NCBI RefSeq assembly: GCF_014654205.1
Contig: NZ_BNAW01000005.1
Coordinates: 186,001 to 250,000, forward strand
Direction of reading: 5' to 3'
Origin: Amycolatopsis bullii
GTDB lineage: Bacteria > Actinomycetota > Actinomycetes > Mycobacteriales > Pseudonocardiaceae
DNA length: 64,000 nucleotides
A program made the position numbers and the translations under genes. Shown piece by piece: positions 1-8,850 of the stretch (its first letter is position 1; the number at the start of each line of letters is the position of its first letter). The notes under the pieces are model-generated. The model was not told the origin of the DNA. It made no database searches and saw only the letters and a program-made list of their open reading frames with translations.

Positions 1-612
1 GTGCAGCAGCAGGAAAGGCTCCCACACCGGCGTCGCGCCGTTCGTCGTGTCGGGCGGTCCACCCCGGGCCACCGTGCTCAGGAACTGCCAGGTGCGGCCG
101 CCATCCGTGCTGGCGTGAAGCTGGATGTTGGTGCTGGTGAAGCTGTCCAGCCAGTTGCAGGCGAAGAGCAATGCGCCCTGGGGCAAGCCCGCGAACGCCC
201 GGGGCAGTTCGTACAGGAATGGATGGAGGGAGAATCCGGTGGCCTCATCGGCGTTGGGCACACTGCCCTGCTTTTCCCAGGTACGGCCATCGTCGTCGCT
301 CCGGTAGAGCGGGAAACCCGGACCGCCTCCCCCTTGGAACGTCGCGAGCAACGTCCGCGACATCCCGGCAGGCCGCCCGGCGGTGAGACGCACGGCCCGG
401 GCGTAGGACGCCCGTCCTCCCGGGTCCGCCACGACGACGGGCCCGAACGCAGTCTCTCCACGCACCTTGCCCGTGTCCGCGAACGCCGGCCCGGCCAGTC
501 CCCACGTCGCCCCGGCGGCAACGCCTGCGCCTGCGGCGAGGAACCTCCGACGGGAGAACTGCGAACGGCCGGCGGTCGGATCATCGGCGTGTGCTGCGTG
601 GCGATCCTGCAC
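1..612 (-). CDS. Tat-exported sialidase-fold (BNR/Asp-box) protein, 3' end beyond window
   Basis: Only the first 204 codons lie in the window. The GTG start at 612 is chosen because a GAGGAGG ribosome site sits just upstream and it opens a twin-arginine leader (SRRRFLAAGAG, about residues 18-28) followed by a hydrophobic stretch and an AFA-type cleavage site. The exported part carries two Asp-box motifs (SDDDGRTWEKQG and STDGGRTWQF), typical of the six-bladed sialidase fold, and a VWEPFL segment seen in exo-arabinanase/sialidase-like secreted glycosidases (GH93-like). Role inferred: exo-acting glycoside hydrolase outside the membrane; the substrate cannot be told. The catalytic residues expected later in the chain are outside the window. 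Confidence 0.75.
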   Translation of the reverse strand, partial: MQDRHAAHADDPTAGRSQFSRRRFLAAGAGVAAGATWGLAGPAFADTGKVRGETAFGPVVVADPGGRASYARAVRLTAGRPAGMSRTLLATFQGGGGPGFPLYRSDDDGRTWEKQGSVPNADEATGFSLHPFLYELPRAFAGLPQGALLFACNWLDSFTSTNIQLHASTDGGRTWQFLSTVARGGPPDTTNGATPVWEPFLLLH

Positions 613-849
613 GATTGCCTCCTCAGTGACGCACCCGCCCACCACGCAAGCCCGTGTGCATGGACTCATTTCGGGGAGAAGGTGCGGTTTCGGCAGCGCC
701 TCGCTGGACAGTTCGTCCAGATAGTGAACTAAACCCGCCGGCCTGGCCACTGTCAAGGAGAGGGAACCGTTTCCACGGCGTGGATGGCCTGATTCCGGAT
801 ATGTAATTTTCTTGAGGAGAACGAGCCGGGTTTCGTTCCTGCGCGGTCC

Positions 850-1590
850 GGAGATCCAGGAGATGCCGCGCCAGCTCGATGACGGTGGGCCGGTCGAAGA
901 CGACGGTGGCGGACAGGTCGATGCCCGGCAACCCGGCGAGGCGGGTGCGCAGCTCGATCACGGTCAGGGAATCAACCCGAGCTCCGGGAACGGGCGGTCG
1001 TCGTCGATCACGGCGGCGTCCGGGTGTCCCAGGACCGCCGCGACCTCCGCGCGCAGCAGCTCACGCAGCTCCGGCTCGGCCGGGTTCTCCGGCCGGCTTG
1101 CCCGCGGCGCGGGCAAGCGTGCGGGCCATCAAGGCCGTCGGGTCGGACCGGACGAGCACCAGCACCGGTTCGGCCGAGCCGAGCGCGACGGCGGTGCGCG
1201 ACCGCGTCCAGCACCCGGTTCGCGGCCGCGTAGTTGGCTTGCCCCGCTTTGCCGAACACGCCGGTGACCGAGGAGAACATGACGAAAGCCGTCAGCGGCA
1301 GGTGCCGGGTCACCTCGTCGAGGACCAGCGCCGCGTCCGCATAGGGGCGCAGCACGACGTCCAGGCGGTCCGGCGTCTGGGCCGCCAGCACACCGCCGTC
1401 AACGGCGGCTCGCAGCCGGCCACCAGGCTCGCGACGGTGGCGCGATCCGCGACGTCGGCCGCGCTGGCGCCGGGGCGGCCCGGGTGGTCCGCAGGACGTG
1501 CGGCACACCGTCGCGGACGGCGATCGGCGGCTCCGTACTGCCACCGGCGAGGTCGGCCGCCCGCGTCACGGGGAGCCCGGGTTCGAGGTC
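850..1590 (-). pseudogene. Type I polyketide synthase relic (ketoreductase-ACP)
   Basis: Three reading frames must be joined to read this. From about 1590 downwards comes a pre-KR linker ([14 protein letters not shown]), then, with the nucleotide-binding half of the KR missing, [16 protein letters not shown], a frameshift near 1395, and then the KR core with [20 protein letters not shown] including the catalytic Ser and Tyr. After a second frame change follows an ACP ([20 protein letters not shown]) ending with VVFDRPTVIELARHLLDL at about 850. A single missing base at about 973-976 converts the expected GFDSLT into GLIP-stop exactly at the phosphopantetheine Ser. Clearly non-functional remains of a modular PKS module; no thioesterase or docking domain follows. 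Confidence 0.8.
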
Positions 1591-1937
1591 TTCTGCGCAC
1601 TCCCGACGGCACGGTCCGCCTCGCGGAACTGGTCCGTCGCGGAAAGCCGATGCTGATCGACCTCACCGAGAACGGCGACCTGCACACCGACGGCGTCGAG
1701 ACCGTCCGCGCCACGGCCGCCACCGACGTCACCGCACTCCTGCTGCGCCCCGACTCCTACGTGGCATGGGCGTCGTCAGAGACACACCCCGGCCAGGACG
1801 AACTACGAGAAGCCACCCGGCAATGGTTCGGCGTCCCACTCAACGCCCAGGAGGATGGCCCGGATCCGGGCGACGTCGCCGGCCGCCGTCGGCGCGGCGG
1901 TCGTCGGCGCGGCGGCGACCCGCTGATCAAGACGTGA
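1590..1937 (+). pseudogene. C-terminal fragment of aromatic-polyketide-type FAD monooxygenase
   Basis: The last about 115 codons of one frame read LLRTPDGTVRLAELVRRGKP, MLIDL, then VTALLLRPDSYVAWASS and LREATRQWFGVPL. This is the thioredoxin-like C-terminal domain of class A flavin hydroxylases of the PgaE/RdmE/OxyS type that decorate aromatic polyketides. The FAD-binding and substrate domains (about 400 residues) are absent, so it is a relic. It begins at the same point (about 1590) where the oppositely oriented PKS relic begins, implying one deletion removed the 5' parts of two divergent genes. The tail after codon 90 is low complexity (RRRRGGRRRGG) and probably not native. Confidence 0.7.
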
Positions 1938-2816
1938 TCAGCGGGTCAGCAGGTCTTGGATCGCGCCCGCGATCTCGTCCGGCGCTTCCTCGGCCATGAA
2001 GTGCCCGGCGTTGGTCAGCCGGTGGTCCAGGTTCGGCGCCCATGCCTTCCACACGGCGGCGGCGTCGTAGCCCAGCTGCGCGCCCCAGTCCTGCTGTACG
2101 ACCGTCACCGGCATGGCCAGCTGTGACCCGGCATCCAGATCGGCCTGATCGTGCTGGAGGTCGATGCCGGCTGAGGCGCGGTAGTCCGCGACGATCGACG
2201 GCACCGCCGCCGCGCTCGCCCGGAGGTACTCTGCGCGCACCTCCGCCGGGATCGCGGCCGGGTCGCCGGCCCAGGCGTCGAGGAACGACCCGAAGAACGC
2301 GTCCGCGCTGGCCGCGATCATGGTCTCCGGCAAGCCCGGCGGCTGCGCCATGAGGAACAGGTGGTAGCCGACCGCCGCCGAGACGCCGTGCAGCACGTTC
2401 CACATGTCCAGCGTCGGGACGACGTCGAGGATGCCGAGGTGCGAGACGGTCTCGGGGTGGTCCAAGCCCGCCCGGAAGGCGACCAGGGCGCCCCGGTCGT
2501 GCCCGACGAGGGCGAAGCGCTCGTGGCCGAGTGCGGCCGCCAGAGCCACCACGTCGGCGGCCATGGTGCGCTTGGCGTACACGTCCTCGCTGGTGGCCGC
2601 CGGCTTGTCGCTGGCGCCGTAGCCGCGCAGGTCGGGGCAGATCACCGTGTGCTCACCGGCGAGCCGCTCGGCGACGTGCCGCCACATCAGGTGCGTCTCG
2701 GGAAAGCCGTGCAGCAGGACCACCGGGCTGCCGCTGCCGCCGACCGCGGCAGCCAGCTCGACACCGTCGGCACCGGGCAGGCGGACGTGGTCGAAACCGG
2801 GGATGGAGAGTGTCAT
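1938..2816 (-). CDS. Alpha/beta hydrolase, haloacetate dehalogenase/epoxide hydrolase-like
   Basis: 292 residues, full length for the family. It has the oxyanion motif HGFPETHLMW (36-45), PDLRGYG (61-67), and the nucleophile elbow GHDRGA (105-110) with Asp107 as nucleophile, which marks the dehalogenase/epoxide hydrolase branch rather than serine esterases. The VWKAWAPNLD segment and the late GHFMAEEAP motif with the catalytic His match fluoroacetate dehalogenase-like proteins. Cytosolic; no signal peptide. Substrate unknown: the family covers haloacetates, epoxides and polyketide-modifying hydrolases. It is divergent from the BTAD regulator with 112 bp between starts, suggesting that regulator controls it. 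The ATG start follows a weak AAGGT-like site. Confidence 0.85.
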   Translation of the reverse strand: MTLSIPGFDHVRLPGADGVELAAAVGGSGSPVVLLHGFPETHLMWRHVAERLAGEHTVICPDLRGYGASDKPAATSEDVYAKRTMAADVVALAAALGHERFALVGHDRGALVAFRAGLDHPETVSHLGILDVVPTLDMWNVLHGVSAAVGYHLFLMAQPPGLPETMIAASADAFFGSFLDAWAGDPAAIPAEVRAEYLRASAAAVPSIVADYRASAGIDLQHDQADLDAGSQLAMPVTVVQQDWGAQLGYDAAAVWKAWAPNLDHRLTNAGHFMAEEAPDEIAGAIQDLLTR

Positions 2817-2928
2817 CGAAGGTCGTCTTTCGGATCGGGAACCTGACTCGGCCGAGCCTGGGCCACGGCGATCAGCAACCGATCAGTGCGCCCGAGCGCA
2901 CCCGGCCTCCGGCACCGATGATGGGGGC

Positions 2929-4866
2929 ATGCGAATCGACGTGCTCGGTGCCGTGCGGGCCTTGGACGACGACGGCAGCCCGGTCAACCTCGGCGGTCCC
3001 CGCCACCGCGAGGTGCTCGCCCGCCTCGTCGCCGCCGAAGGACGGCTGGTCACCACCGACACCCTCGTCGACGACCTCTGGACCGAGCCACCGGCACGCG
3101 CGGTCGGCGCGCTGCGAACGTTCGTCGCCGCCCTGCGCCGCGCCCTGGAACCCGACCGGTCACCGCGTACCCCGCCGCGGGTGATCGTCACCGAAGGCCC
3201 CGGATACGCGCTGCGCCTGCCCCGCGAAAACGTGGACGTCCACCGGTTCGAGGACGCGCTCGCCCGGACCCGCCACTCCGCCGGCGCGGTGACCGAACTC
3301 AGTGCGACGCTCGCGGCCTGGCGCGGCCCCGCCTACGCGGACGTGCCGGAATCGCCGTGGGCGCAACGCGAACGAAGCCGGTTGGAGGAACTGCGGCTGG
3401 CGGCGCTGGAACTACGCGCCCGCATCCTCCTCGACGCCGGAGAAGGCGCCGACCTCGTCGCCGAACTCGGCGCGCACGTCACCGAACACCCGTGGCGCGA
3501 ACCGGCCTGGGGACTGCTGGCCCGCGCCCTGCACCACGCGGGCCGCCAGGCTGACGCGCTGTCGACCCTTCGCCGCGCCCGCACGGTGCTCGCGGACCAG
3601 CTCGGCCTCGATCCCGGACCCGCCCTGCAACGTCTGGAGACGGACATCCTGACCGAGCCCGCTCCGGGCCCGCCGAACGCGTGGACCGGCCCGGGTGTCC
3701 GGCTCGGCCCACGCACCACCGTGGACCTCGCCCGCACGCTCGCGCTGGCCGGCGGCGACGCGCTCATCCACTCGCGGCGCGACCGCCTCGCCGCGATCCA
3801 CGCCGCCGAACGCACCGGGGACCTGCACCTGACTGCCCGCATCATCGGCGCCTACGACGTTCCCGCCATCTGGAGCCGCGCCGACGATCCCGAACAGTCC
3901 CGGGCGGTCGTCACCGCCGCCGAACGCACGCTCACCCGGCTCGGGCCGGACGCGCCCGCCGGCCTCCGGGCGCGTCTCTTGGCCACGATCGCTGTCGAAA
4001 GCCGCACCGCCGACCTGGCCGCAGGCGTGCTGAGCCGCGCCCAGGAGGCCGCGCACCAAGCCGAGGCGCTGGCCCGGGAGCTGGGCGATCCGGCGTTGCT
4101 GGCGTTCGCGCTCAACGGCGTGTTCCTGCAGTCCTTCGCCCGCCCCGGCCTCGCGGCGATGCGCGACGGGATCGGTGCCGAGATCCTCGACGTGGCGACC
4201 AGGCACGGCCTGCCGAACTTCGCTGTCCTCGGCCGGCTCGTCCGCCTGCAATCCGCTTCGGCTCTCGGTGATCTGGACACCGCGGCCGCGCACGCGGCGG
4301 CGGCCGAACATCTCGCCGCCACCACCGAGGCTCCGCTCGTCGGCGTCCTCACGGCCTGGTTCCGGGCCCGGGTCACGGCGACCCGCAGCACCGAGCCCGC
4401 CGGACCGGCCCCTGCCGCGGCCGCGGCCCAGTACCGTGCCGCGGAGGAGGCCCTTCGCACCGCCGGGATGCCCGGCCTGCACCGCGGCCTGTTCCCGCTC
4501 GCCCTGCTCGGATTACGTCTGCTGCACGACCGTCCCGCCCCCACCGACCGGCACCTGGACTGGGGGCCGTACCTGCCCTGGGCTCGGCCCCACGTGCTGC
4601 TCGGCCAAGGCCGTGCCGAGGACGCCCGCACCGCCCTGGCCGCGGCGCCGGAGCCACCTCCCGACCACATGCAGGAAGCGATGTGGTGCCTGACCGCCCA
4701 CACCGCAGTCCGCCTCGACGAACCCGAAGCCGCGGCGCGGGCCGCGGCGGCCCTGCGGGACGCTCGAGCGGAAGACGCCGGCGCCCCCAGCGGCATGCTG
4801 ACCCTGGGCCCGGTGGCCCGGTATTTGGCGAAAGCGGAGTCCCTCGCCGGTCAGGTCCGCCGGTGA
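2929..4866 (+). CDS. SARP-type BTAD-containing transcriptional regulator
   Basis: 645 residues from the ATG at 2929; the frame stays open upstream but homology starts at MRIDVLGAVRALDDDG. Residues 1-95 form an OmpR/SARP winged helix (GGPRHREVLARLV, LVDDLW, VIVTEGPGYALRL) and about 100-245 the bacterial transcriptional activation domain (PWAQRERSRLEELRLAALEL, HHAGRQADALSTLRRAR, LGLDPGPALQRLE). The remaining 400 residues are alanine-rich helices like the tetratricopeptide part of AfsR relatives, but no NB-ARC nucleotide-binding motif is visible. DNA-binding activator, likely of the divergent hydrolase gene, from which it is separated by 112 bp. SARP regulators commonly sit by antibiotic clusters; here the neighbouring PKS is only a relic. 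Confidence 0.85.
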   Translation: MRIDVLGAVRALDDDGSPVNLGGPRHREVLARLVAAEGRLVTTDTLVDDLWTEPPARAVGALRTFVAALRRALEPDRSPRTPPRVIVTEGPGYALRLPRENVDVHRFEDALARTRHSAGAVTELSATLAAWRGPAYADVPESPWAQRERSRLEELRLAALELRARILLDAGEGADLVAELGAHVTEHPWREPAWGLLARALHHAGRQADALSTLRRARTVLADQLGLDPGPALQRLETDILTEPAPGPPNAWTGPGVRLGPRTTVDLARTLALAGGDALIHSRRDRLAAIHAAERTGDLHLTARIIGAYDVPAIWSRADDPEQSRAVVTAAERTLTRLGPDAPAGLRARLLATIAVESRTADLAAGVLSRAQEAAHQAEALARELGDPALLAFALNGVFLQSFARPGLAAMRDGIGAEILDVATRHGLPNFAVLGRLVRLQSASALGDLDTAAAHAAAAEHLAATTEAPLVGVLTAWFRARVTATRSTEPAGPAPAAAAAQYRAAEEALRTAGMPGLHRGLFPLALLGLRLLHDRPAPTDRHLDWGPYLPWARPHVLLGQGRAEDARTALAAAPEPPPDHMQEAMWCLTAHTAVRLDEPEAAARAAAALRDARAEDAGAPSGMLTLGPVARYLAKAESLAGQVRR

Positions 4867-4946
4867 AGATGAAGCGCCTCAGCCGGCCGGACGGTTCTCA
4901 GTGGTGCCCGCCGGCTGGGCACGGCGCCCTCGGTCGCCATGACCGC

Positions 4947-6359
4947 TCAGTGCACCGACTGGGGGAACCGCAGCACGAGGTCCGGGTCGTAGCGGCGCGC
5001 CACGGCACGCAGCCGGCGCAGGTTGTGCCGGTAGGACGTCTGCGCCCAGTCTTGCTGCAGAGGGTCCAGGTAGTTGATGTACGTGCCGGTGCCGACCAGG
5101 CGCGCCAACGCCTTCTGCGCCTGGTCCACCTCCCGTGTGACCTGGTCGGGCGGCAGGGTGCCGACGGTGCCGAAGACCTCTATGGACGTCGGTGCGCCGC
5201 GGTGCGGGTAAGCCGTGTCCGTCGGCGTCTGCCGGTCGATCGCTCCACCGAGCGCGCCCAGGATCAACAGCGCGCTGTCCATGCCGCGCACCGTGTCGGC
5301 CACCGCCTGCGGGTCGCGCCACCTGTCCACGATCCGTGACGACGCGCGGAATGCGTTGCGGGTCGGCTGACCACCGGTCATGATCGCCGTCGCGGTCGGG
5401 TAGTCGACCTCGGCGTGTTCGATCGGTGCGTCCACGCCGGTCGCATTGAGCAGGCGGCCGAGTTCCGCGAGCACCACGCCCTCGCGTCCGACGCCGCAGC
5501 CGATCAAGTCCACCGCGCCGTTCGGCGTGGCCACGCAGGAGGTGGAAACCGCGTCGGGCAGCGCCACGCTCCACGGCTGCCAGCCGCCGAGGACGTCTGC
5601 CGCCGACCCGGCCGGGAACCGGACGCGGAACACGGTCAGCACCTCGGGCATCGGCGCGGTGGCGAACTCGAACGAGGTGACCACTCCGAAGTTGCCGCCG
5701 CCACCACCGCGCAACGCCCAGAACAGCTCGGACTCGCAGTCTTCCGACGCGGTGACCACCCGGCTGTCCACCGTGACCATCCTGGCGGCACGCAGCCTGT
5801 CGCAGACGAGGCCGTACGTGCGCTGCGTCCAGCCGAGCCCGCCGCCGAGGGTGAACCCGGCGACGCCGACGGACTGGCAGTTGCCCAGCGGCAGGCACCG
5901 GCCGGCGGCGGTGAGCGCCGAGTAGACCTGACCGAGGCGGGCACCCGCGCCGACCACGGCAGTGCCGTCGGACCGCACCTCGACCGCGGACATCCGGGTG
6001 AGGTCGACCACCAGGCCGTTGTGCGGGGTGGAGTAGGCGGCGTAGCTGTGCCCGCCGCCACGCGCAGCCACGCGGACGCGAGACAGGCGTGCTTCCTCCA
6101 GGCAGCGCTGCACGTCCTGTGGCCGCACGCACCGGGCGATCGCGGCAGGCCGATGATGGTCGAACAGCGAGTTGAACGGCAGCCGTGCGGTGTCGTAGCC
6201 GTCATCACCGGGCAACAGGAGCTCACCGTCCAGGCGAGCGCGCAATCGCTCCCACGGCGACGGGAACGCCTCCGCGACCCCCTCCCCGCCCACACCCACC
6301 GCACCTGAGGCCATCGCCGCGCCCGCCCACCGCAACACGCCTCGCCGCGAAATCGTCAC
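4947..6359 (-). CDS. Exported FAD-linked oxidoreductase, berberine bridge enzyme family
   Basis: The GTG at 6359 (470 residues) is preferred to an upstream ATG because GGAGA lies 6 bases upstream and the protein then opens with a twin-arginine-like leader (ISRRGVLRWAGAAMASG). It has a PCMH-type FAD domain with the histidyl-FAD motif RGGGHSYA (His about 104) and LGNCQSVGVAG, whose Cys (about 161) is placed for a second, 6-S-cysteinyl bond, so FAD may be bicovalently bound. The BBE C-terminal segment ends in YDPDLVLRFPQSV. Such enzymes oxidise sugars, alkaloids or polyketides with oxygen. Convergent with the BTAD regulator, divergent from the alpha-galactosidase, whose galactose products might be related substrates, though this is speculation. 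Confidence 0.87.
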   Translation of the reverse strand: MTISRRGVLRWAGAAMASGAVGVGGEGVAEAFPSPWERLRARLDGELLLPGDDGYDTARLPFNSLFDHHRPAAIARCVRPQDVQRCLEEARLSRVRVAARGGGHSYAAYSTPHNGLVVDLTRMSAVEVRSDGTAVVGAGARLGQVYSALTAAGRCLPLGNCQSVGVAGFTLGGGLGWTQRTYGLVCDRLRAARMVTVDSRVVTASEDCESELFWALRGGGGGNFGVVTSFEFATAPMPEVLTVFRVRFPAGSAADVLGGWQPWSVALPDAVSTSCVATPNGAVDLIGCGVGREGVVLAELGRLLNATGVDAPIEHAEVDYPTATAIMTGGQPTRNAFRASSRIVDRWRDPQAVADTVRGMDSALLILGALGGAIDRQTPTDTAYPHRGAPTSIEVFGTVGTLPPDQVTREVDQAQKALARLVGTGTYINYLDPLQQDWAQTSYRHNLRRLRAVARRYDPDLVLRFPQSVH

Positions 6360-6611
6360 ATCGTCTCCGTTTCTCGGTTCTGTGCGCCATCCCAACAAGG
6401 CATTCAGTCAAGGCCAATCCGCTGTTCGGTGCTGAAACTTTCGTATCCGGCGCCGGAACCCCGCTGTTCGCGGACGCCGGCGGAATGCGTTCTTGTGAGC
6501 GTGAACATTGAATGCCACACTGTCCCCGCCTGCGCCGCTGACGGAAGTCGCTGCGTCACAGCCCCGCCGGCGAACAACCGGAACGTCGTACGCACGAGGA
6601 GTGAGATCAGG

Positions 6612-8267
6612 GTGACAGCAACACGACTTCCCCGTCCTCGCAGGGCGGCATCGCTGTTGGCGGCAGGCGTGCTGCTGTCCGCGATGACGGCGGTACTGCA
6701 CACGTCGTCCGCGGAGGCGTTGGACAACGGTGTGGCGCGCACGCCGCCGATGGGGTGGAACTCGTGGAACACGTTCGGCTGCAACATCAACGAGTCGTTG
6801 ATCAGGCAGATGGCCGATACGATGGTCAACTCCGGCGTTCGTGCCGCGGGCTACGAGTACGTCGTGGTGGACGACTGCTGGATGAACCCGAACCGGGACT
6901 CCGCGGGCAACCTCCAAGGCGACCCGAGCCGGTTCCCCAGCGGCATGAAAGCGCTCGGCGACTACATCCACGGCAAGGGCCTCAAGTTCGGGATCTACCA
7001 GGCGCCGTTGGCCGAAACGTGCGCCCAGTACTTCAACTCCTACCCCGGTTCGACCGGGGCGCAGGGCCACGAGGAGCAGGACGCCCGCCAGTTCGCGGCC
7101 TGGGGCGTGGACTACCTCAAGTACGACTGGTGCTCGCCCAGCGGCACGATCGACGACCAGGTGCGCACGTTCGCCAAGATGCGCGACGCGCTGCGCGCCG
7201 CCGGCCGCCCGATCGTCTACAGCATCAACTCCAACAGCATCCACGACAAGACCGGACCCCGGCGCAACTGGGGCGACGTGGCGAACATGTGGCGCACCAC
7301 CGAGGACATCACCAACAAGTGGGACACCGGGCAGACCAACGGCTACCCGATGGGCATCCAGAACATCGTCAACGTCACCGTGCCCCTGGCGTCCTACGCC
7401 AAGCCGGGCGGGTTCAACGACCCGGACATGATGGAAATCGGGCGCGGCGGCATGAACGACACCGAGATGCGCAGCCACTTCGCCCTGTGGGCCGTCATGG
7501 CCTCACCCCTCATCGCGGGCAACGACCTGCGCACCATGGACGCCGCCACGTCGGCCATCCTGAAGAACGCGAACCTCATCGCCATCAACCAGGACAGCCT
7601 CGGCCTGCAGGCCAGGCAGATCTCCAACGACGGCACCCGGCGCGTCCTGGCCAAGCAGCTGGCCAACGGCAACGTCGCGGTCGCCCTGTTCAACCAGGGC
7701 GGCGGCACGACCACCGTCTCGACCACGGCGAGCGCGATCGGCCTGTCGGGCAGCTCGTTCACGCTGCGCGACGCCTGGACCAACGGCACGACCACCACGT
7801 CCGGCGCCATCTCGGCCAGCGTCCCGGCGCACGGCACGGCGGTGTACGTGGTCAGCGGTGGCGGGGGCCCCGTGCCCACGTCGTTCTCCTTGGTGAGCCA
7901 GAGCTCCGGCCGCTGCCTGGACATCGCCGGCAGCACCCCGGCCAACGGCGCCCTGGCCCAGATCTGGGACTGCAACAGCCAGACCAACCAGCACTTCACG
8001 ACGACCGCGGCCGGTGAGCTGCGCGCCTACGACGGCGCGAAGTGCCTGGACGTCTCCAACCAGGGCACGGCCAACGGCACCGCCGTGACGGTGTGGGACT
8101 GCAACGGCCAGGGCAACCAGCAGTTCCGCGTCAACTCCGACGGCAGCGTGACCGCGGTGGCATCGGGCCGATGCCTGGACGTCAACGGCGGCGCCACCGC
8201 CAACGGAACGAAGGTCATCATCTGGGACTGCCACGGCGGCACCAACCAGAGGTGGACCCGCACCTGA
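6612..8267 (+). CDS. Secreted GH27 alpha-galactosidase with C-terminal ricin-type lectin domain
   Basis: 551 residues from the GTG at 6612, chosen for the AGGAG site 10 bases upstream and because it yields a proper Sec signal (TATRLPRPRR then a hydrophobic stretch and SSAEA). The GH27 barrel opens with RTPPMGWNSWNTFGC and contains DYLKYDWC with nucleophile Asp172 and the NDPDMMEIG motif with the acid/base Asp near 270. A beta-sandwich domain follows, then from about 423 three ricin-B/CBM13 subrepeats, each with CLD and IWDC/VWDC plus a QxF/QxW end. It releases terminal alpha-galactose from plant galactomannans or raffinose sugars outside the cell. Full length for actinobacterial GH27-CBM13 enzymes. 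Confidence 0.93.
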   Translation: MTATRLPRPRRAASLLAAGVLLSAMTAVLHTSSAEALDNGVARTPPMGWNSWNTFGCNINESLIRQMADTMVNSGVRAAGYEYVVVDDCWMNPNRDSAGNLQGDPSRFPSGMKALGDYIHGKGLKFGIYQAPLAETCAQYFNSYPGSTGAQGHEEQDARQFAAWGVDYLKYDWCSPSGTIDDQVRTFAKMRDALRAAGRPIVYSINSNSIHDKTGPRRNWGDVANMWRTTEDITNKWDTGQTNGYPMGIQNIVNVTVPLASYAKPGGFNDPDMMEIGRGGMNDTEMRSHFALWAVMASPLIAGNDLRTMDAATSAILKNANLIAINQDSLGLQARQISNDGTRRVLAKQLANGNVAVALFNQGGGTTTVSTTASAIGLSGSSFTLRDAWTNGTTTTSGAISASVPAHGTAVYVVSGGGGPVPTSFSLVSQSSGRCLDIAGSTPANGALAQIWDCNSQTNQHFTTTAAGELRAYDGAKCLDVSNQGTANGTAVTVWDCNGQGNQQFRVNSDGSVTAVASGRCLDVNGGATANGTKVIIWDCHGGTNQRWTRT

Positions 8268-8279
8268 TCCCTCGGCGAG

Positions 8280-8850
8280 TCAGACGTCGAGGCCGAAGAG
8301 GGCAGCGGCGTTGGCCGAGGAGAACGTGCGCCGGTCCTCTTCGGACGCGAAGTGCCCGAGGAAGGCGGTGATCTCGTCTCGGGTGGGCTGCTGGAAGGGG
8401 TAGTCGGTGGAGAAGATCACCCGGTCGGCGGTGGTCACCGTCAGGACGTGATCGAGCAGGGCGGGGTTGACCATGCCGGAGTTGGTGATGTGGAAGTTCG
8501 ACCGGGTGTAATCGGTCAGCGGCCGTTGCAGGTGGGCGACGCGGGAGAGGCTGTTGGCCCGAGGCGCAGTGCCGCGGTGGCGGTGTCCAGGTGCCATCCC
8601 CAGCCGAAGGTGGCCAGGCCGAGTTCGGTCATTTCGTCGAAACCCCGGTAGGAGGCGTCACGCAGCGTGGACGACGGAATCTGGGGGTGGATGAAGACCG
8701 GTTGACCGAGCTCCGCGGCCGCGGCGAAGAAGTCTTCGTAGCCGGGATCGTCGAGGAAGCGGTCGCCGGATCGGCCGTAGACCATGGTGCCGACGTGGCC
8801 CAGTCCGGCCGCCCGGGCGGTGTGGGCTTCGTCCCGGTCGTGCGGGACTA
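8280..8850 (-). pseudogene. Broken metal-dependent amidohydrolase (2,3-dihydroxybenzoate decarboxylase-like)
   Basis: Two frames carry pieces of one TIM-barrel amidohydrolase. The upstream piece reads GHVGTMVYGRSGDRFLDDPG, ELGQPVFIHPQIPSS and FGWGWHLDTATAALRL; the downstream piece, in another frame, reads SLSRVAHLQRPLTDYTRSNF, DRVIFSTDYPFQQPT and NAAALFGLDV. At about 8555-8565 the two are joined directly, missing about 30 residues that in relatives hold the I-x-GHxGE metal/catalytic segment. The N-terminal 100 or so residues are also gone. Relatives are gamma-resorcylate and 2,3-dihydroxybenzoate decarboxylase-like ACMSD-superfamily enzymes. It follows the EthD-like gene directly, as if once co-transcribed. 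Confidence 0.8.

Noticed and set aside
1580..1600. Insertion-sequence scar at the PKS/monooxygenase junction
   Set aside because: No terminal inverted repeats, target duplication or transposase fragment seen; a simple deletion suffices.
4867..4946. Inverted GCCGGC segments between the BTAD regulator and flavin oxidoreductase as a terminator
   Set aside because: Arms of 8 bases with a loop of about 25 in GC-rich DNA are too weak to claim.
5415..6308. Long plus-strand open frame opposite the flavin oxidoreductase
   Set aside because: Third-position GC bias keeps antisense frames open; the minus-strand frame has the FAD motifs.
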